Shown one piece after another: positions 42,749 to 51,327 of a DNA stretch of 64,000 nt (its first letter is position 1; the number at the start of each line of letters is the position of its first letter). The notes beneath the pieces are model-generated. The model did no database searches. It was given only the letters and a program-made list of their open reading frames with translations, and was not told where the DNA came from. A program made the position numbers and the translations under genes. The stretch comes from CAISIP01 sp965278985 (GTDB lineage: Bacteria > Pseudomonadota > Gammaproteobacteria > Burkholderiales > Burkholderiaceae_C): the NCBI GenBank assembly GCA_965278985.1, contig OZ257131.1, positions 992,001 to 1,056,000 of the forward strand. The letters are read 5' to 3'.

Positions 42749-43405
42749 TCAGGAGGGCCTGGGCGTGTCGGCCTCGATGGCTTTCCTGACCCAGTCCGCC
42801 ATGGCGCAGCGCGCGGGAGCTGCCGCAGCTTGCAGCCCGTCCACGGTGCCGAGCCGGTCCTGCAGGTCCTCATCCTGGCTGGCCTTGAGCTTGGCCTCCC
42901 ACCGTGCGACGGGAATCTCGATGCCGACGATTCCGCCCAGCATGGCGTCGATGTAGGTCGCCGGTGCGTCGTCCACGCGCCATGGCACTGGCCGACCTGC
43001 CTCCTGCGCGTTGGTCAGGCGGTGCAGCATGTCGAGCAGCCATTTCCGGTCATGCACGGCGCGCGCGGTGCCGTGTGCGTGGACGGCGGCGTAGTTCCAG
43101 GTGGGCACCACCTTGCCATGGGCGGCCTTGCCGGGATACCAACCCGGCGTGATGTAGCTCTGCGCACCCTGGAACATCACGACGGACGCTGCGCCAGCGT
43201 CGAGTGCGCGCCAGACCGGGTTTGCGCGGGCCACGTGGCCGATCAGTGTGCCCTGCAGCCCGCGCTTCAAATCCAGAAGAAAAGGCACGTGGTTGGCCAG
43301 CAGGCCGTCCCCGCCGTGGCGGACCCAGGCTCCCAGCGGGTGTGAAGCCATGAGGGACAGGATGGCCTCGTGGTCGGTGAATGCGTGTTCTTTGCGGATG
43401 TACAT
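42749..43405 (-). CDS. PaiB-type FMN-binding transcriptional regulator
   Basis: A 218-residue PaiB/FMN-binding split-barrel protein. The pattern MYIRKEHAFTDHEAILSLMASHPLGAWV, then LLANHVPFLLD, ARANPVWRAL and PTWNYAAVHAHGTARAVHD is characteristic. PaiB is known from B. subtilis as a negative regulator of sporulation and degradative enzymes; in Proteobacteria the role is unclear and may be FMN- or heme-dependent detoxification. ATG 43405 is used; the frame is open nine codons upstream without support. Confidence 0.92.
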   Translation of the reverse strand: MYIRKEHAFTDHEAILSLMASHPLGAWVRHGGDGLLANHVPFLLDLKRGLQGTLIGHVARANPVWRALDAGAASVVMFQGAQSYITPGWYPGKAAHGKVVPTWNYAAVHAHGTARAVHDRKWLLDMLHRLTNAQEAGRPVPWRVDDAPATYIDAMLGGIVGIEIPVARWEAKLKASQDEDLQDRLGTVDGLQAAAAPARCAMADWVRKAIEADTPRPS

Positions 43406-43412
43406 GGGGTGC

Positions 43413-44063
43413 TCAGTATCCCGCCAGCGCATGCCGCACCAGCAGCGCAGACAGCAGGAACATCGTCAGCCCGATCAACGCATCCAGCACCTGCCAGGCC
43501 CGCGGCCGCGCGAACCACGGCGCCAGCCAGCGCGCGCCGAATCCCAGCAGGCCAAACCACCCCAGGCTCGCAGCGCTGGCGCCCGCCACGAACCAGCCCC
43601 GCAGGCCGGCCGGTTGCTGGGCGCCGATGCTGCCCACCAGCAGCACCGTGTCCAGGTAGACATGGGGGTTGAGCAGCGTGAAGGCGGCCGCCTGGGCCAG
43701 CACGGCGCCCCGGCCCAGGCCCAAGGCACCGGTGGCCGCCGTCAGCTGGCTCGCGTGCCGAGCGCGGCGCAATGCCCGCCAGCCGTAGACCGCCAGGAAC
43801 GCCGCGCCCACCAGCGCCAGGGCCCGCGCCACGGCCGGCCGTTCGCCCAGCGCCTGGGCCATGCCCAGCACGCCGGCGGCGATCAGCACCGCGTCGGCCA
43901 GGGCGCAGAACAGCACGATGCTGCCCACATGCTCGCGCCGCAGGCCCTGGCGCAGCACGAAAGCGTTCTGTGCGCCGATGGCCACGATCAGGCCCAGGCT
44001 CAGGGCGAGGCCGTGGAGGAAGACGGGCAGGGCGGATGCGGCAAGGTCGGGTGAAGATGTCAT
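43413..44063 (-). CDS. LysE/ArgO-family amino acid exporter
   Basis: A 216-residue exporter of basic amino acids. It has the LysE/ArgO core LSLGLIVAIGAQNAFVLRQGLRREHVG and FTLLNPHVYLDTVLLVGSIGAQ, with about six helices. The divergent neighbour is an ArgP/LysG-type LysR regulator, the arrangement known from Corynebacterium lysE-lysG and E. coli argO-argP. Export of arginine or lysine is therefore likely. paiB follows seven bases after its stop and could be co-transcribed. Confidence 0.93.
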   Translation of the reverse strand: MTSSPDLAASALPVFLHGLALSLGLIVAIGAQNAFVLRQGLRREHVGSIVLFCALADAVLIAAGVLGMAQALGERPAVARALALVGAAFLAVYGWRALRRARHASQLTAATGALGLGRGAVLAQAAAFTLLNPHVYLDTVLLVGSIGAQQPAGLRGWFVAGASAASLGWFGLLGFGARWLAPWFARPRAWQVLDALIGLTMFLLSALLVRHALAGY

Positions 44064-44137
44064 GCCCCGTAGCTTGCCAGCGTGCCCGAATGAAGACAAA
44101 CTATCTCTGCTAATTTATCTTAAGTAAAACTAATGCA
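44064..44137. promoter_or_regulatory. Divergent exporter/ArgP-like promoter region
   Basis: The 74-base gap contains a marked AT-rich segment (about 44095-44133) with two TATCT repeats (44102-44106 and 44117-44121), 15 bases apart. It is the expected binding place of the LysR regulator and contains both promoters. Confidence 0.5.
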
Positions 44138-45034
44138 ATGCTCGACTACGCCGCCTTGACCGCACTGGCCGCCGTGGTGCGCGAGGGCAGCTTCGATCGT
44201 GCGGCACGAGCGCTGAACGTCACACCCTCGGCCATCTCGCAGCGCGTCCGGCTGCTGGAGGAGCGTGTGGGTTGCGCGCTGGTGGTGCGTGGCCAGCCCT
44301 GCGCGCCCACGGAGACAGGTCGGCGCCTGTGCCAGCATGTGGACCGTGTGCGCCTGATGGAGCAGGAACTGCAGGGCACGTTGCCCGCGCTGGCGCCGGA
44401 GGGCGTTGCGCGTGTGGCATTGCCCGTTGCGGTGAACGCCGACAGCCTGGCCACCTGGTTCACGCCCGCTGTGACCGCGTTCGCCGCCGAGGCACCCGTC
44501 TTGCTAGAGCTGAGCGTGGACGACCAGGACCACACCACTGCCTGGCTGCGCAGCGGCGCCGTGCTGGCAGCGGTGACGGGCAGCAGCCGTCCGGCCACGG
44601 GCTGCAACAGCGTGCCCTTGGGAGCCATGCGCTACCTGGCCGTGGCCTCGCCGGCTTTCATCACGCGCCACTTCGGAGGCGGTATCGGTGCCGGCAGCCT
44701 GGCCCGTGCGCCGTGCCTGGTCTTCAATGCCAAAGACGAACTGCAGGCGCGCTGGGCACGGCGGCATTGCCATCGCCATGTGGAGCTGCCGCGCCACCTC
44801 CTGCCCTCCTCGGAGGGATTCGTCACCGCGGCGCTCGCCGGCATGGGCTGGGGCCTGCAGCCGGAGGCTCTCATTGCCGGGCACCTGCGCAGCGGCGCGC
44901 TGGTGGAGCTGGTGGCGGACACGCCGCTGCCGGTGCCGTTGTATTGGCAAACGGCGCGGGCGGCGTCCGCACTGCTCGACGGGCTGGGGCGCGTGGTGCG
45001 TGCGGCTGCGCGCAAGGCGCTGCTGCCGTCCTGA
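44138..45034 (+). CDS. ArgP/LysG-type LysR regulator
   Basis: A 298-residue LysR regulator of the ArgP/LysG group. The N-terminus MLDYAALTALAAVVREGSFDRAARALNVTPSAISQRVRLLEE is highly typical of this group, which senses basic amino acids and switches on the divergent exporter. The effector domain follows the usual layout. Its divergent neighbour is the LysE/ArgO exporter. Confidence 0.92.
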   Translation: MLDYAALTALAAVVREGSFDRAARALNVTPSAISQRVRLLEERVGCALVVRGQPCAPTETGRRLCQHVDRVRLMEQELQGTLPALAPEGVARVALPVAVNADSLATWFTPAVTAFAAEAPVLLELSVDDQDHTTAWLRSGAVLAAVTGSSRPATGCNSVPLGAMRYLAVASPAFITRHFGGGIGAGSLARAPCLVFNAKDELQARWARRHCHRHVELPRHLLPSSEGFVTAALAGMGWGLQPEALIAGHLRSGALVELVADTPLPVPLYWQTARAASALLDGLGRVVRAAARKALLPS

Positions 45035-45176
45035 TCCCGGTATGCATGCACGCCGCATGGCTGCACTGGCGCGCGCTCCATTACCGAATCTGCATGGCCC
45101 CATACCCGCCGCGCGCGCAGCGAGAATCTCCCCCATCCCTACACAACGTCATAAACCTCCCAAGGAGAAAACCAGC

Positions 45177-46307
45177 ATGAAGATCAGGGCCGCCGTACTC
45201 GACGCCATGGGCGCTTCCCATCCCTATGCGCAATCGCGTCCCCTGCAGATCCAGGAGGTGGAGCTGGCCCCGCCCGGCCACGGCGAAGTGCTGATCAAGG
45301 TGGCCGCCGCCGGCCTGTGCCATTCGGACCTGTCGGTCATCAACGGCGACCGCCCGCGTCCCATGCCCATGGCGCTGGGCCACGAGGCTTCCGGTGTGGT
45401 GGAGGAGGTGGGCGACGGCGTCACCGACCTGGTGCCCGGCGACCACGTGGTGATCGTGTTCGTGCCCAGCTGCGGCCACTGCGATCCCTGCGCCGAAGGC
45501 CGGCCCGCGTTGTGCGAGCCCGGAGCCGCCGCCAACGGCGCGGGCACGCTGCTGTCGGGCGCGCGCCGCATCTCGCGTGTGGGCGGTCAGCCGCTGAACC
45601 ACCACCTGGGCTGCTCGGTGTTTGCCGAATACGCCACCGTCTCGCGGCGTTCGCTGGTGAAGATCGACAAGTCGGTGCCGCTGAACATGGCGGCGCTCTT
45701 CGGATGCGCGGTGCTCACGGGCGTGGGTGCGGTCATCAACACGGCGAAGGTGACCATGGGCGCCTCGGTGGCCGTGATCGGCCTGGGCGGCGTGGGCCTG
45801 GCGGCGCTCATTGGCGCGGCCGCCGCGGGCGCGCGGCAGATCATCGCCATCGACCTGTCGGACGACAAGCTCAAGATGGCGAAGGCGCTGGGCGCCACTC
45901 ACACCATCAACGCGGGCCAGGCCGACGTGGCGGAGCAGGTCAAGGCCCTGAGCAACGGCGGCGTGGAATACGCCTTCGAGTTCGCTGGCGCGATCCGCGC
46001 GCTGGAGCTGGCCTACCGCATCACGCGCCGCGGTGGCACCACCGTCACGGCCGGCCTGCCGCCGTCCACCGCCATGCTGCCGCTGCCCGCCGTGAGCCTG
46101 GTGGCCGAGGAGCGCACGCTCAAGGGCAGCTACATCGGCACGTGTGTGCCCTCGCGCGACGTGCCGCGCTACATCAGCATGTTCCAGCAGGGCCGCCTGC
46201 CGGTGGACAAGCTGCTGACGGGAACGATGCCGCTGGAGGACATCAACCGTGGGTTCGACCTGCTGCACGCGGGGACGGCGGTGCGGCAGGTGGTGACGTT
46301 CGGCTGA
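45177..46307 (+). CDS. Zinc-dependent alcohol dehydrogenase (class III type)
   Basis: A 376-residue medium-chain dehydrogenase. The catalytic zinc ligands lie in AGLCHSDLSVINGD and LGHEASGVVEEVG, the structural zinc cysteines in VPSCGHCDPCAEGRPALC, and NAD binding in VIGLGGVGLAALIGAAAAGA. The sequence is of the group close to glutathione-dependent formaldehyde dehydrogenase and other class III-like alcohol dehydrogenases. ATG 45177 follows AAGGAGA. It stands alone between a regulator and the BrnT/BrnA pair (convergent), so the physiological alcohol is unknown. Confidence 0.93.
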   Translation: MKIRAAVLDAMGASHPYAQSRPLQIQEVELAPPGHGEVLIKVAAAGLCHSDLSVINGDRPRPMPMALGHEASGVVEEVGDGVTDLVPGDHVVIVFVPSCGHCDPCAEGRPALCEPGAAANGAGTLLSGARRISRVGGQPLNHHLGCSVFAEYATVSRRSLVKIDKSVPLNMAALFGCAVLTGVGAVINTAKVTMGASVAVIGLGGVGLAALIGAAAAGARQIIAIDLSDDKLKMAKALGATHTINAGQADVAEQVKALSNGGVEYAFEFAGAIRALELAYRITRRGGTTVTAGLPPSTAMLPLPAVSLVAEERTLKGSYIGTCVPSRDVPRYISMFQQGRLPVDKLLTGTMPLEDINRGFDLLHAGTAVRQVVTFG

Positions 46308-46317
46308 GGCGGGCCTG

Positions 46318-46608
46318 CTATGGCGTGGGCGGCGGCACCTGGATGCGCCCCGCCAGCACCAGCGACGCGCGCAACATGTCGTTGATCCGTGTCTGCCAGC
46401 CATCGCCTGTGGCACGCAACGCTTCCAGTACGTCAGGGTCGAGCCTTAGTTTCACCGGCTCCTTTGTCGCGGCAGCCTTGGGTCGGCCGCGTTTGACCAG
46501 GGTCTGACCCCGGTACTCGTCGGCGTGCTGAAAGAACGCGTCATCCAACTCCGGCGCGTCGTCCGGGTCAGACCAGTTTTTGGGCGTACCGCGCTTGTTC
46601 TCGATCAT
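46318..46608 (-). CDS. brnA: BrnA antitoxin
   Basis: A 96-residue BrnA antitoxin. The C-terminal EPVKLRLDPDVLEALRATGDGWQTRINDMLRASL is the ribbon-helix-helix domain that binds both DNA and the toxin; KRGRPKAAATK is a basic linker. It is the second gene of a brnT-brnA operon and overlaps the toxin gene by 41 bases. The acidic N-terminus (SDPDDAPELDDAFFQHADEY) is typical. BrnA normally represses its own operon. Confidence 0.94.
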   Translation of the reverse strand: MIENKRGTPKNWSDPDDAPELDDAFFQHADEYRGQTLVKRGRPKAAATKEPVKLRLDPDVLEALRATGDGWQTRINDMLRASLVLAGRIQVPPPTP

Positions 46609-46840
46609 TGGCTAGTCCCTTGCTGATGATGCGGCGGGCCGCGCCACGCGGTGTCCAGACCAGCACGACCATGCGGGCGTCCAGCAAGCCGACCGTGATG
46701 AAGCGGTCTTCCGCATAGTCTTCGCGCAGGTCGGGTGCGGTGAAGTGGTGGCCGGCAAACACTTCGCCGGCGCGGGCGAAATCCAGTCCCCGATGGGCTA
46801 GCGCCGCAGCGCGCTTTTCGGGGTCAAACTGTATCTCCAT
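46568..46840 (-). CDS. brnT: BrnT toxin
   Basis: A 90-residue BrnT toxin, a RelE-fold ribonuclease that stops translation. Typical features are the start EIQFDPEKRAAALAHRGLDF, the middle DYAEDRFITVGLLDARMVVLVWTPRGAARRIISKG and the end NDREQARYAQ. Length and motifs match the Brucella prototype. The gene overlaps brnA by 41 bases. A 14-base inverted-repeat-like motif lies just upstream of the start. Confidence 0.94.
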   Translation of the reverse strand: MEIQFDPEKRAAALAHRGLDFARAGEVFAGHHFTAPDLREDYAEDRFITVGLLDARMVVLVWTPRGAARRIISKGLANDREQARYAQKLV

Positions 46841-46848
46841 TGCATTTT

Positions 46849-46862
46849 ATTGTGCACCCAAT
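46849..46862. promoter_or_regulatory. Candidate BrnA operator
   Basis: ATTGTGCACCCAAT, with ATTG and CAAT arms and a TGCA core, lies nine bases upstream of the brnT start in an AT-rich promoter stretch. This is where BrnA is expected to bind. Confidence 0.5.
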
Positions 46863-46924
46863 AATTGCGGCCCGTCAAATGGATGGGCATTCTTCGCGGG
46901 GTACATCGCGTAGTGTCACCCGGA

Positions 46925-47713
46925 TCATCGTTCCCCGAAGCTGGGTACCCGCTTCTCCAGCAACGCCGCCACCGCCTCCCGATGGTCCGCTGAGGACATC
47001 GTCATCAGCTCCAGCCCCAGGTGCGCATCCGATGCCGTTGCCGCCTGGGCGCACAGCGCCATGTTGATGGAGCGCTTGGTGGCGCGAAGCGCCAGTTGCG
47101 GTCCCTTCGCCAGCCGGTCGGCATACGCCTCCACGGCCGCATCCAGCTCCGCGAGCGGCAACGCTTTGTGGACCAGGCCGATGCGTTCGGCTTCGGTGCC
47201 GGTCAGCGCCTCGCCAGTCAGCAGGTGGTGGCGCGCACGGGCGTAGCCGATCAGGTGCGGCCAGATGAGCGAACCGCCGTCCCCAGCCGACAGCCCGACG
47301 TTGACATGCGGGTCGGCGATCCGCGCCTCCTCGGCCATGAACACCACGTCGCACAGCAGCGCCAGCGTGGCGCCCAGGCCCATGGCGTGGCCGTGGACGC
47401 GGGCGATGGTGGGTTTGTCCAGCGCGAGCACGCTGCGCAGCAGGTGGGGCGCGCGGGCCGTCATGTGGTGGCGGAGGGCGGCATCCTCGGTGGCGCGCAG
47501 CATGCCGTGCAGGTCACCGCCGGCCGAAAAGGCGCGGCCGGCGCCGGTGAGCACGAGGATGTCGCAGGCCTCATCCGTGGCCACGTCGTCGAAGACGCGC
47601 GTCAGCTCGTCGTGCAGCACGGCGTCCGCCGCGTTGAGCGGCGGGTTGTCCATGGTGATGGTCAGGATGGTGCCGCGGCGCGCGAATCGCAGCTTGGTGT
47701 AGTGCTCGTACAT
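46925..47713 (-). CDS. Enoyl-CoA hydratase/isomerase family protein
   Basis: A 262-residue crotonase-fold protein. The oxyanion-hole segments are ILVLTGAGRAFSAGGDLHGM and HGHAMGLGATLALLCDVV. The two catalytic glutamates of classical hydratases are missing: the PE-x-x-x-G stretch reads PHVNVG, and the helix before LTG reads ARHHLL. An Asp in LSAGDGG may take over. The reaction is therefore uncertain; isomerase, lyase or hydrolase chemistry is possible. It lies upstream of the acyl-CoA degradation genes, next to an IclR regulator on the same strand. Confidence 0.88.
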   Translation of the reverse strand: MYEHYTKLRFARRGTILTITMDNPPLNAADAVLHDELTRVFDDVATDEACDILVLTGAGRAFSAGGDLHGMLRATEDAALRHHMTARAPHLLRSVLALDKPTIARVHGHAMGLGATLALLCDVVFMAEEARIADPHVNVGLSAGDGGSLIWPHLIGYARARHHLLTGEALTGTEAERIGLVHKALPLAELDAAVEAYADRLAKGPQLALRATKRSINMALCAQAATASDAHLGLELMTMSSADHREAVAALLEKRVPSFGER

Positions 47714-47777
47714 AGGGGTCTGTGCGTGGGGCTTGCGGGCGGTCTGTGCGGTGGGCGGTCCGGTGGGCCGTGGTGGC

Positions 47778-48656
47778 TCAGGGTGCGCGGTCCTCAGCCA
47801 GTGCGGTCTCGATCTCCTCGGCGATGGCGCGTTTCCACTGGCGGATGTTCGCGTCGGTCACCAGCGACACATGGGCCGCGATGCTGAGCGCCAGCGCGGG
47901 TGTGCCGTCGGGTTCGGGAATGGCCATGCCCAGGCCGAAGGACTCTTCCACGACCTTGCCCTGGCTCATGGCGAAGCCGGTGCTGCGGGCCTGCCGCACG
48001 GCCTCGCGCAGCACGTCCAGCGTGATGCGGGGGTGGTTGCGCAGGCCGGGTGCGATGGTCTCGATGATGCGCTCGCAGGTGGGGCCGTCCAGCGCGGCCA
48101 GCAGCGCGGTGGCGCCGGCCCCAACACCCAGCAGGCGGCGCTGGCCTACTTCGACGGGAATCACGCGCACGACCGAGGTGCCTTCGGCCTTGACCAGGCA
48201 CACGGCCTCCACGCCGCTGCGGCGCATCAGGTAGGAGGTGACGCCCGTGCGGCGCGCCACGGCCTCCACCACGTCGCGCCAGCGCGCCACCTCCAGCGCG
48301 CCGCGCGAGACGGCCAGGCCCAGCTCGTAGGTCAGGTGGCCCATCTGGTAGCGGCGGCTCTGCTCGCCGTAGGCGATGAAACCCTCGTCCACCAGGCATT
48401 TGAGGATGCGGTGGGCCGTGGAACGGTGCAGGTTCTCCGCCCGCGCGATGTCGGCCAGCGAGATGCCTGAGCCGTCGGCCTTGGCGATCGCCTTGAGGAT
48501 GGAAGCGGCGCGGCGGATGGCCTGCGTGCCGTCGGTGCCCGCGGCTGCCTTCTTCGCTGGCACCTGGCTGCGGTCGTCGCGGCTGTCTTCGGCGATGGGA
48601 TTCGTCTCCGTCACTGGTCGGTGCCTCGTGGGTTGCTGGCTTGCGGATGGAGGCAT
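47778..48656 (-). CDS. IclR-family transcriptional regulator
   Basis: A 292-residue IclR regulator with an N-terminal winged helix (about residues 45-105: AIRRAASILKAIAKADGSGISLADIARAENLHRSTAHRILKCL) and the C-terminal effector domain with RRLLGVGAGATALLAAL and GFAMSQGKVVEESFGLGMAIP. The start is uncertain: ATG 48656, or GTG 48615 within a basic lead. It follows the Bug gene of the CoA-ligase operon in the same orientation and may control this island. Confidence 0.9.
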   Translation of the reverse strand: MPPSASQQPTRHRPVTETNPIAEDSRDDRSQVPAKKAAAGTDGTQAIRRAASILKAIAKADGSGISLADIARAENLHRSTAHRILKCLVDEGFIAYGEQSRRYQMGHLTYELGLAVSRGALEVARWRDVVEAVARRTGVTSYLMRRSGVEAVCLVKAEGTSVVRVIPVEVGQRRLLGVGAGATALLAALDGPTCERIIETIAPGLRNHPRITLDVLREAVRQARSTGFAMSQGKVVEESFGLGMAIPEPDGTPALALSIAAHVSLVTDANIRQWKRAIAEEIETALAEDRAP

Positions 48657-48772
48657 GTTTGTACCAGCATGGACCGTGCACGGGGCTTGCGCCACCGCCG
48701 CTCACGCGGACCGTCAGGGCGCAGGCGGGCAACTCGCAGGTCGTCAGGTCGCCAGATCGTCAGATCGTCAGG

Positions 48773-49717
48773 TCACTTGATGTCCGGGTACTTGCGGACG
48801 ATCTCGGCGTTCTGCGTGACCTCGGACTTCAGCGCCTTGGCGAAATCCTCGGGCGAATTGCCCACCGGCACGAAACCGTTGGACTCGATGAGTTGCACGA
48901 TCTTCGGGTCCTTCAGCGCCTTGGCGATCTCGCGCTGCACCCAGGCCACGGCAGTGGGCGGTGTGCCCACGGGCGCGACCACGCCGAACCACGACTCCAT
49001 GTCGAACTTGTAGAGGTCGCGCACCAGCGGCACGCCGGGAAGCAGGGGGGACGCCTTGCTGCCGCCGAAGGACAGGGCCTTGAGCCGTCCCTTTTGCGCC
49101 AGCACCGTGCCCACGGTCTCGAAGTGCACGTCGAGGTGGCCGCCCAGGGTGGCAGCGACCAGTTCGGTGGTGCTCTTGTAGGGCACCTGCAGGAACTTGG
49201 CGCCGGTCTGCTCCTCCAGCATCGCCACCCAGCTCTTGTTGCCGGCCCCGAAGATGCCCACGCGCACGGACTCGGGCTTGGCTTTGGCCATGGCCACGAG
49301 GTCGCGCAGGTCCTTGGCGGGGAAGTCCTCGCGCGCGGCCAGCACCACGCCCAGGCTGATGATGTTGGTGACGGGCACGAAGTCCTTTACTGGGTCGATG
49401 TTCAACTCCTTGTTGATCAGCGGGTTCAGGTTGATGGAGCTGGCCCAGGGCACGGCCAGCGTGTAGCCATCCGGCGGCGCGGCCTTGATGGCGTGCAGCG
49501 CCACGGCGCCACCACCGCCGGGCTTGGCCTCGAATACCAGGTTGGCGCCGGTGTTCTCGCGCACTTTGTCGAAGACCGCGCGTTCGATGCCCTCGGGCGC
49601 GCCGCCGGGCGCGGCCACCCAGAACACGATGGGCTTGGTGGGATAGGTGGATTGCGCCATCGCGGCCGCGCCCAGTGCGAGCGCGGCAATGGCCAGGGGC
49701 ATCTTGAACAGTTTCAT
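48773..49717 (-). CDS. Bug/TctC-family periplasmic binding protein (acyl-CoA island)
   Basis: A 314-residue Bug receptor. A signal peptide (about residues 1-22) ends MAQS; then YPTKPIVFWVAAPGGAPEGIERAVFDKV with the cleft motifs EAKPGGGGAVALHAIKAA and IFGAGNKSWVAMLEEQ. It is 44 bases downstream of the CoA ligase and in the same operon. It would capture a carboxylic acid that the ligase then activates. No membrane subunits TctA/B are near. Confidence 0.92.
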   Translation of the reverse strand: MKLFKMPLAIAALALGAAAMAQSTYPTKPIVFWVAAPGGAPEGIERAVFDKVRENTGANLVFEAKPGGGGAVALHAIKAAPPDGYTLAVPWASSINLNPLINKELNIDPVKDFVPVTNIISLGVVLAAREDFPAKDLRDLVAMAKAKPESVRVGIFGAGNKSWVAMLEEQTGAKFLQVPYKSTTELVAATLGGHLDVHFETVGTVLAQKGRLKALSFGGSKASPLLPGVPLVRDLYKFDMESWFGVVAPVGTPPTAVAWVQREIAKALKDPKIVQLIESNGFVPVGNSPEDFAKALKSEVTQNAEIVRKYPDIK

Positions 49718-49761
49718 GGGGTCTCTCCTCGTTGTGAAAGTGAAGGGGCAGGCGAAGGGCG

Positions 49762-51327
49762 TCAGGGGGCAGGCGGGGCGCGCTCGGTGGCCATGCGCTG
49801 CAGCTCGCGCTTTTGCACCTTGCCCACCGAATTGGTGGGCAGCTCGCTGACGACGCGCAACTGCTCGGGCCATTTCTGCTTCGCCAGGCCATGCGTCGCA
49901 AGGAAAGCGCGCAGGTCTTCCAGCGTCAGGCTGGCGCCGGGCTGCGGCACCACGAAGGCCAGCGCCGCCTCGCCCGTGCGCGCATCGGGCACACCCACGA
50001 TGGCAACCTGGCGGATGGCGGGGTGCGCGACCAGCACGTTCTCCACCTCCAGCGGGCTGATGTTCTCGCCGAGGCGGATGATGATGTCCTTCTTGCGGCC
50101 CGTGATCTCGAGGAACCGCCCGCCGACGCGCCGGCCCAGGTCGCCCATGCGGAAATGGCCGCTTGGCGTAAAGGCGCCCGCGTTGTCCTGCGGGTCGAGG
50201 TAGCCGATGAACATGCGCGGGGCGCGGGCCACGATCTCGCCGACCTCGCCCTCGGGCACGGGGTGGTCGTGGTCGTCCAGCAGCAGCACATCGGCCGCGC
50301 ATTCACCGTCGGTGGCGGCGCCCATCGCGGCGTCGGCCCGCGTGCGGATGCCGGGGCAGATGATGGGCACCTCGGTGGAGCCATAGGCGCGCGCGACCAC
50401 GCAGCCCGGGAACTGCGCGGCTGCCTGCTCCACGAGACTGGGCGGCACGCTGGCGCCGCCACACACGAAGCGGCGCAGCGCGGGCAGCGCGGTACCGCGG
50501 GCGCGGGCGGCTTGCAGCAGGCCGGAGAGGAAGGGTGTGGCGCCGGCCAGGAAACTCACGCGCTCGGCTTCCATCAGGTCCACCGCGCGCTCGGGGCTCC
50601 AGCTGTCCATCAGCACGGCCGTGCTGCCCAGCGTCCAGGGAAATTCGAAGGCATACAACGAGCCACCGATATGCGCCACGGGCGAGGGGACCAGCGCCAC
50701 ATCTTGGTCCGACACATCCCAGAATGCACCGCCGAAACGCGCCAGCGCGTCGATGGAACGTTCGCTGTGCAACACCCCCTTGGGCCGGCCTGTGCTGCCC
50801 GAGGTGTAGAGCACCATCTTCACGGCGTCGGGGGCCGGTGGCGTGGGGGGCAGCGGATCCGCACCTTCCGCGAGCAGGTCGCCGTAGTGGGGGTGCCCAC
50901 CCGCGGCTCCCCGCACCACGCAGACCAGGGGTGGCCATTCCTCGGCCGGCAAGGCGCGCGCCAGCAGCGCGGGGTAGTCCAGGCCGCGGAACTCCGCAGG
51001 CAGGAACAGTGCCTGCACCGCGCACTGGCGCAGGATGAACGCGATCTCGGCCTCGCGGTACATGGGCAGCAGCGGCACCAGCCGCCAGCCGTAGAGGCCG
51101 GCCGCGAGATGCAGCACACAGGCCTCGTGCCAGTTCGGCAGCTGGAAGGCGACCGAGGCGCCAGGCGCCAAGCCTCGGCGGCGCAACGCGCTGCCCAGAC
51201 GCAGGGCCTCGGCATGCAGCGCGGCGCGTGTGTGGCGCAGCGGGCCGTCGATGACGGCGATGCGTTCGGGCGCCTCGTGCAGGCGCTGCGCGACGATGGC
51301 GGCAAAGAGGCTCGTGGTGTCAGCCAT
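49762..51327 (-). CDS. AMP-forming acyl-CoA ligase
   Basis: A 521-residue member of the ANL adenylate-forming superfamily. The P-loop-like motif is VLYTSGSTGRPKGVLHS, the A5 motif lies in RAYGSTEVPIICPG, the hinge in GRKKDIIIRLGENISPLEVE and the C-terminal lysine in LPTNSVGKVQKREL. It activates a carboxylic acid with ATP and CoA. Neighbouring dehydrogenases, SDR and crotonase suggest it is the entry enzyme of a beta-oxidation-like route. The start overlaps the SDR stop by eight bases. Confidence 0.92.
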   Translation of the reverse strand: MADTTSLFAAIVAQRLHEAPERIAVIDGPLRHTRAALHAEALRLGSALRRRGLAPGASVAFQLPNWHEACVLHLAAGLYGWRLVPLLPMYREAEIAFILRQCAVQALFLPAEFRGLDYPALLARALPAEEWPPLVCVVRGAAGGHPHYGDLLAEGADPLPPTPPAPDAVKMVLYTSGSTGRPKGVLHSERSIDALARFGGAFWDVSDQDVALVPSPVAHIGGSLYAFEFPWTLGSTAVLMDSWSPERAVDLMEAERVSFLAGATPFLSGLLQAARARGTALPALRRFVCGGASVPPSLVEQAAAQFPGCVVARAYGSTEVPIICPGIRTRADAAMGAATDGECAADVLLLDDHDHPVPEGEVGEIVARAPRMFIGYLDPQDNAGAFTPSGHFRMGDLGRRVGGRFLEITGRKKDIIIRLGENISPLEVENVLVAHPAIRQVAIVGVPDARTGEAALAFVVPQPGASLTLEDLRAFLATHGLAKQKWPEQLRVVSELPTNSVGKVQKRELQRMATERAPPAP

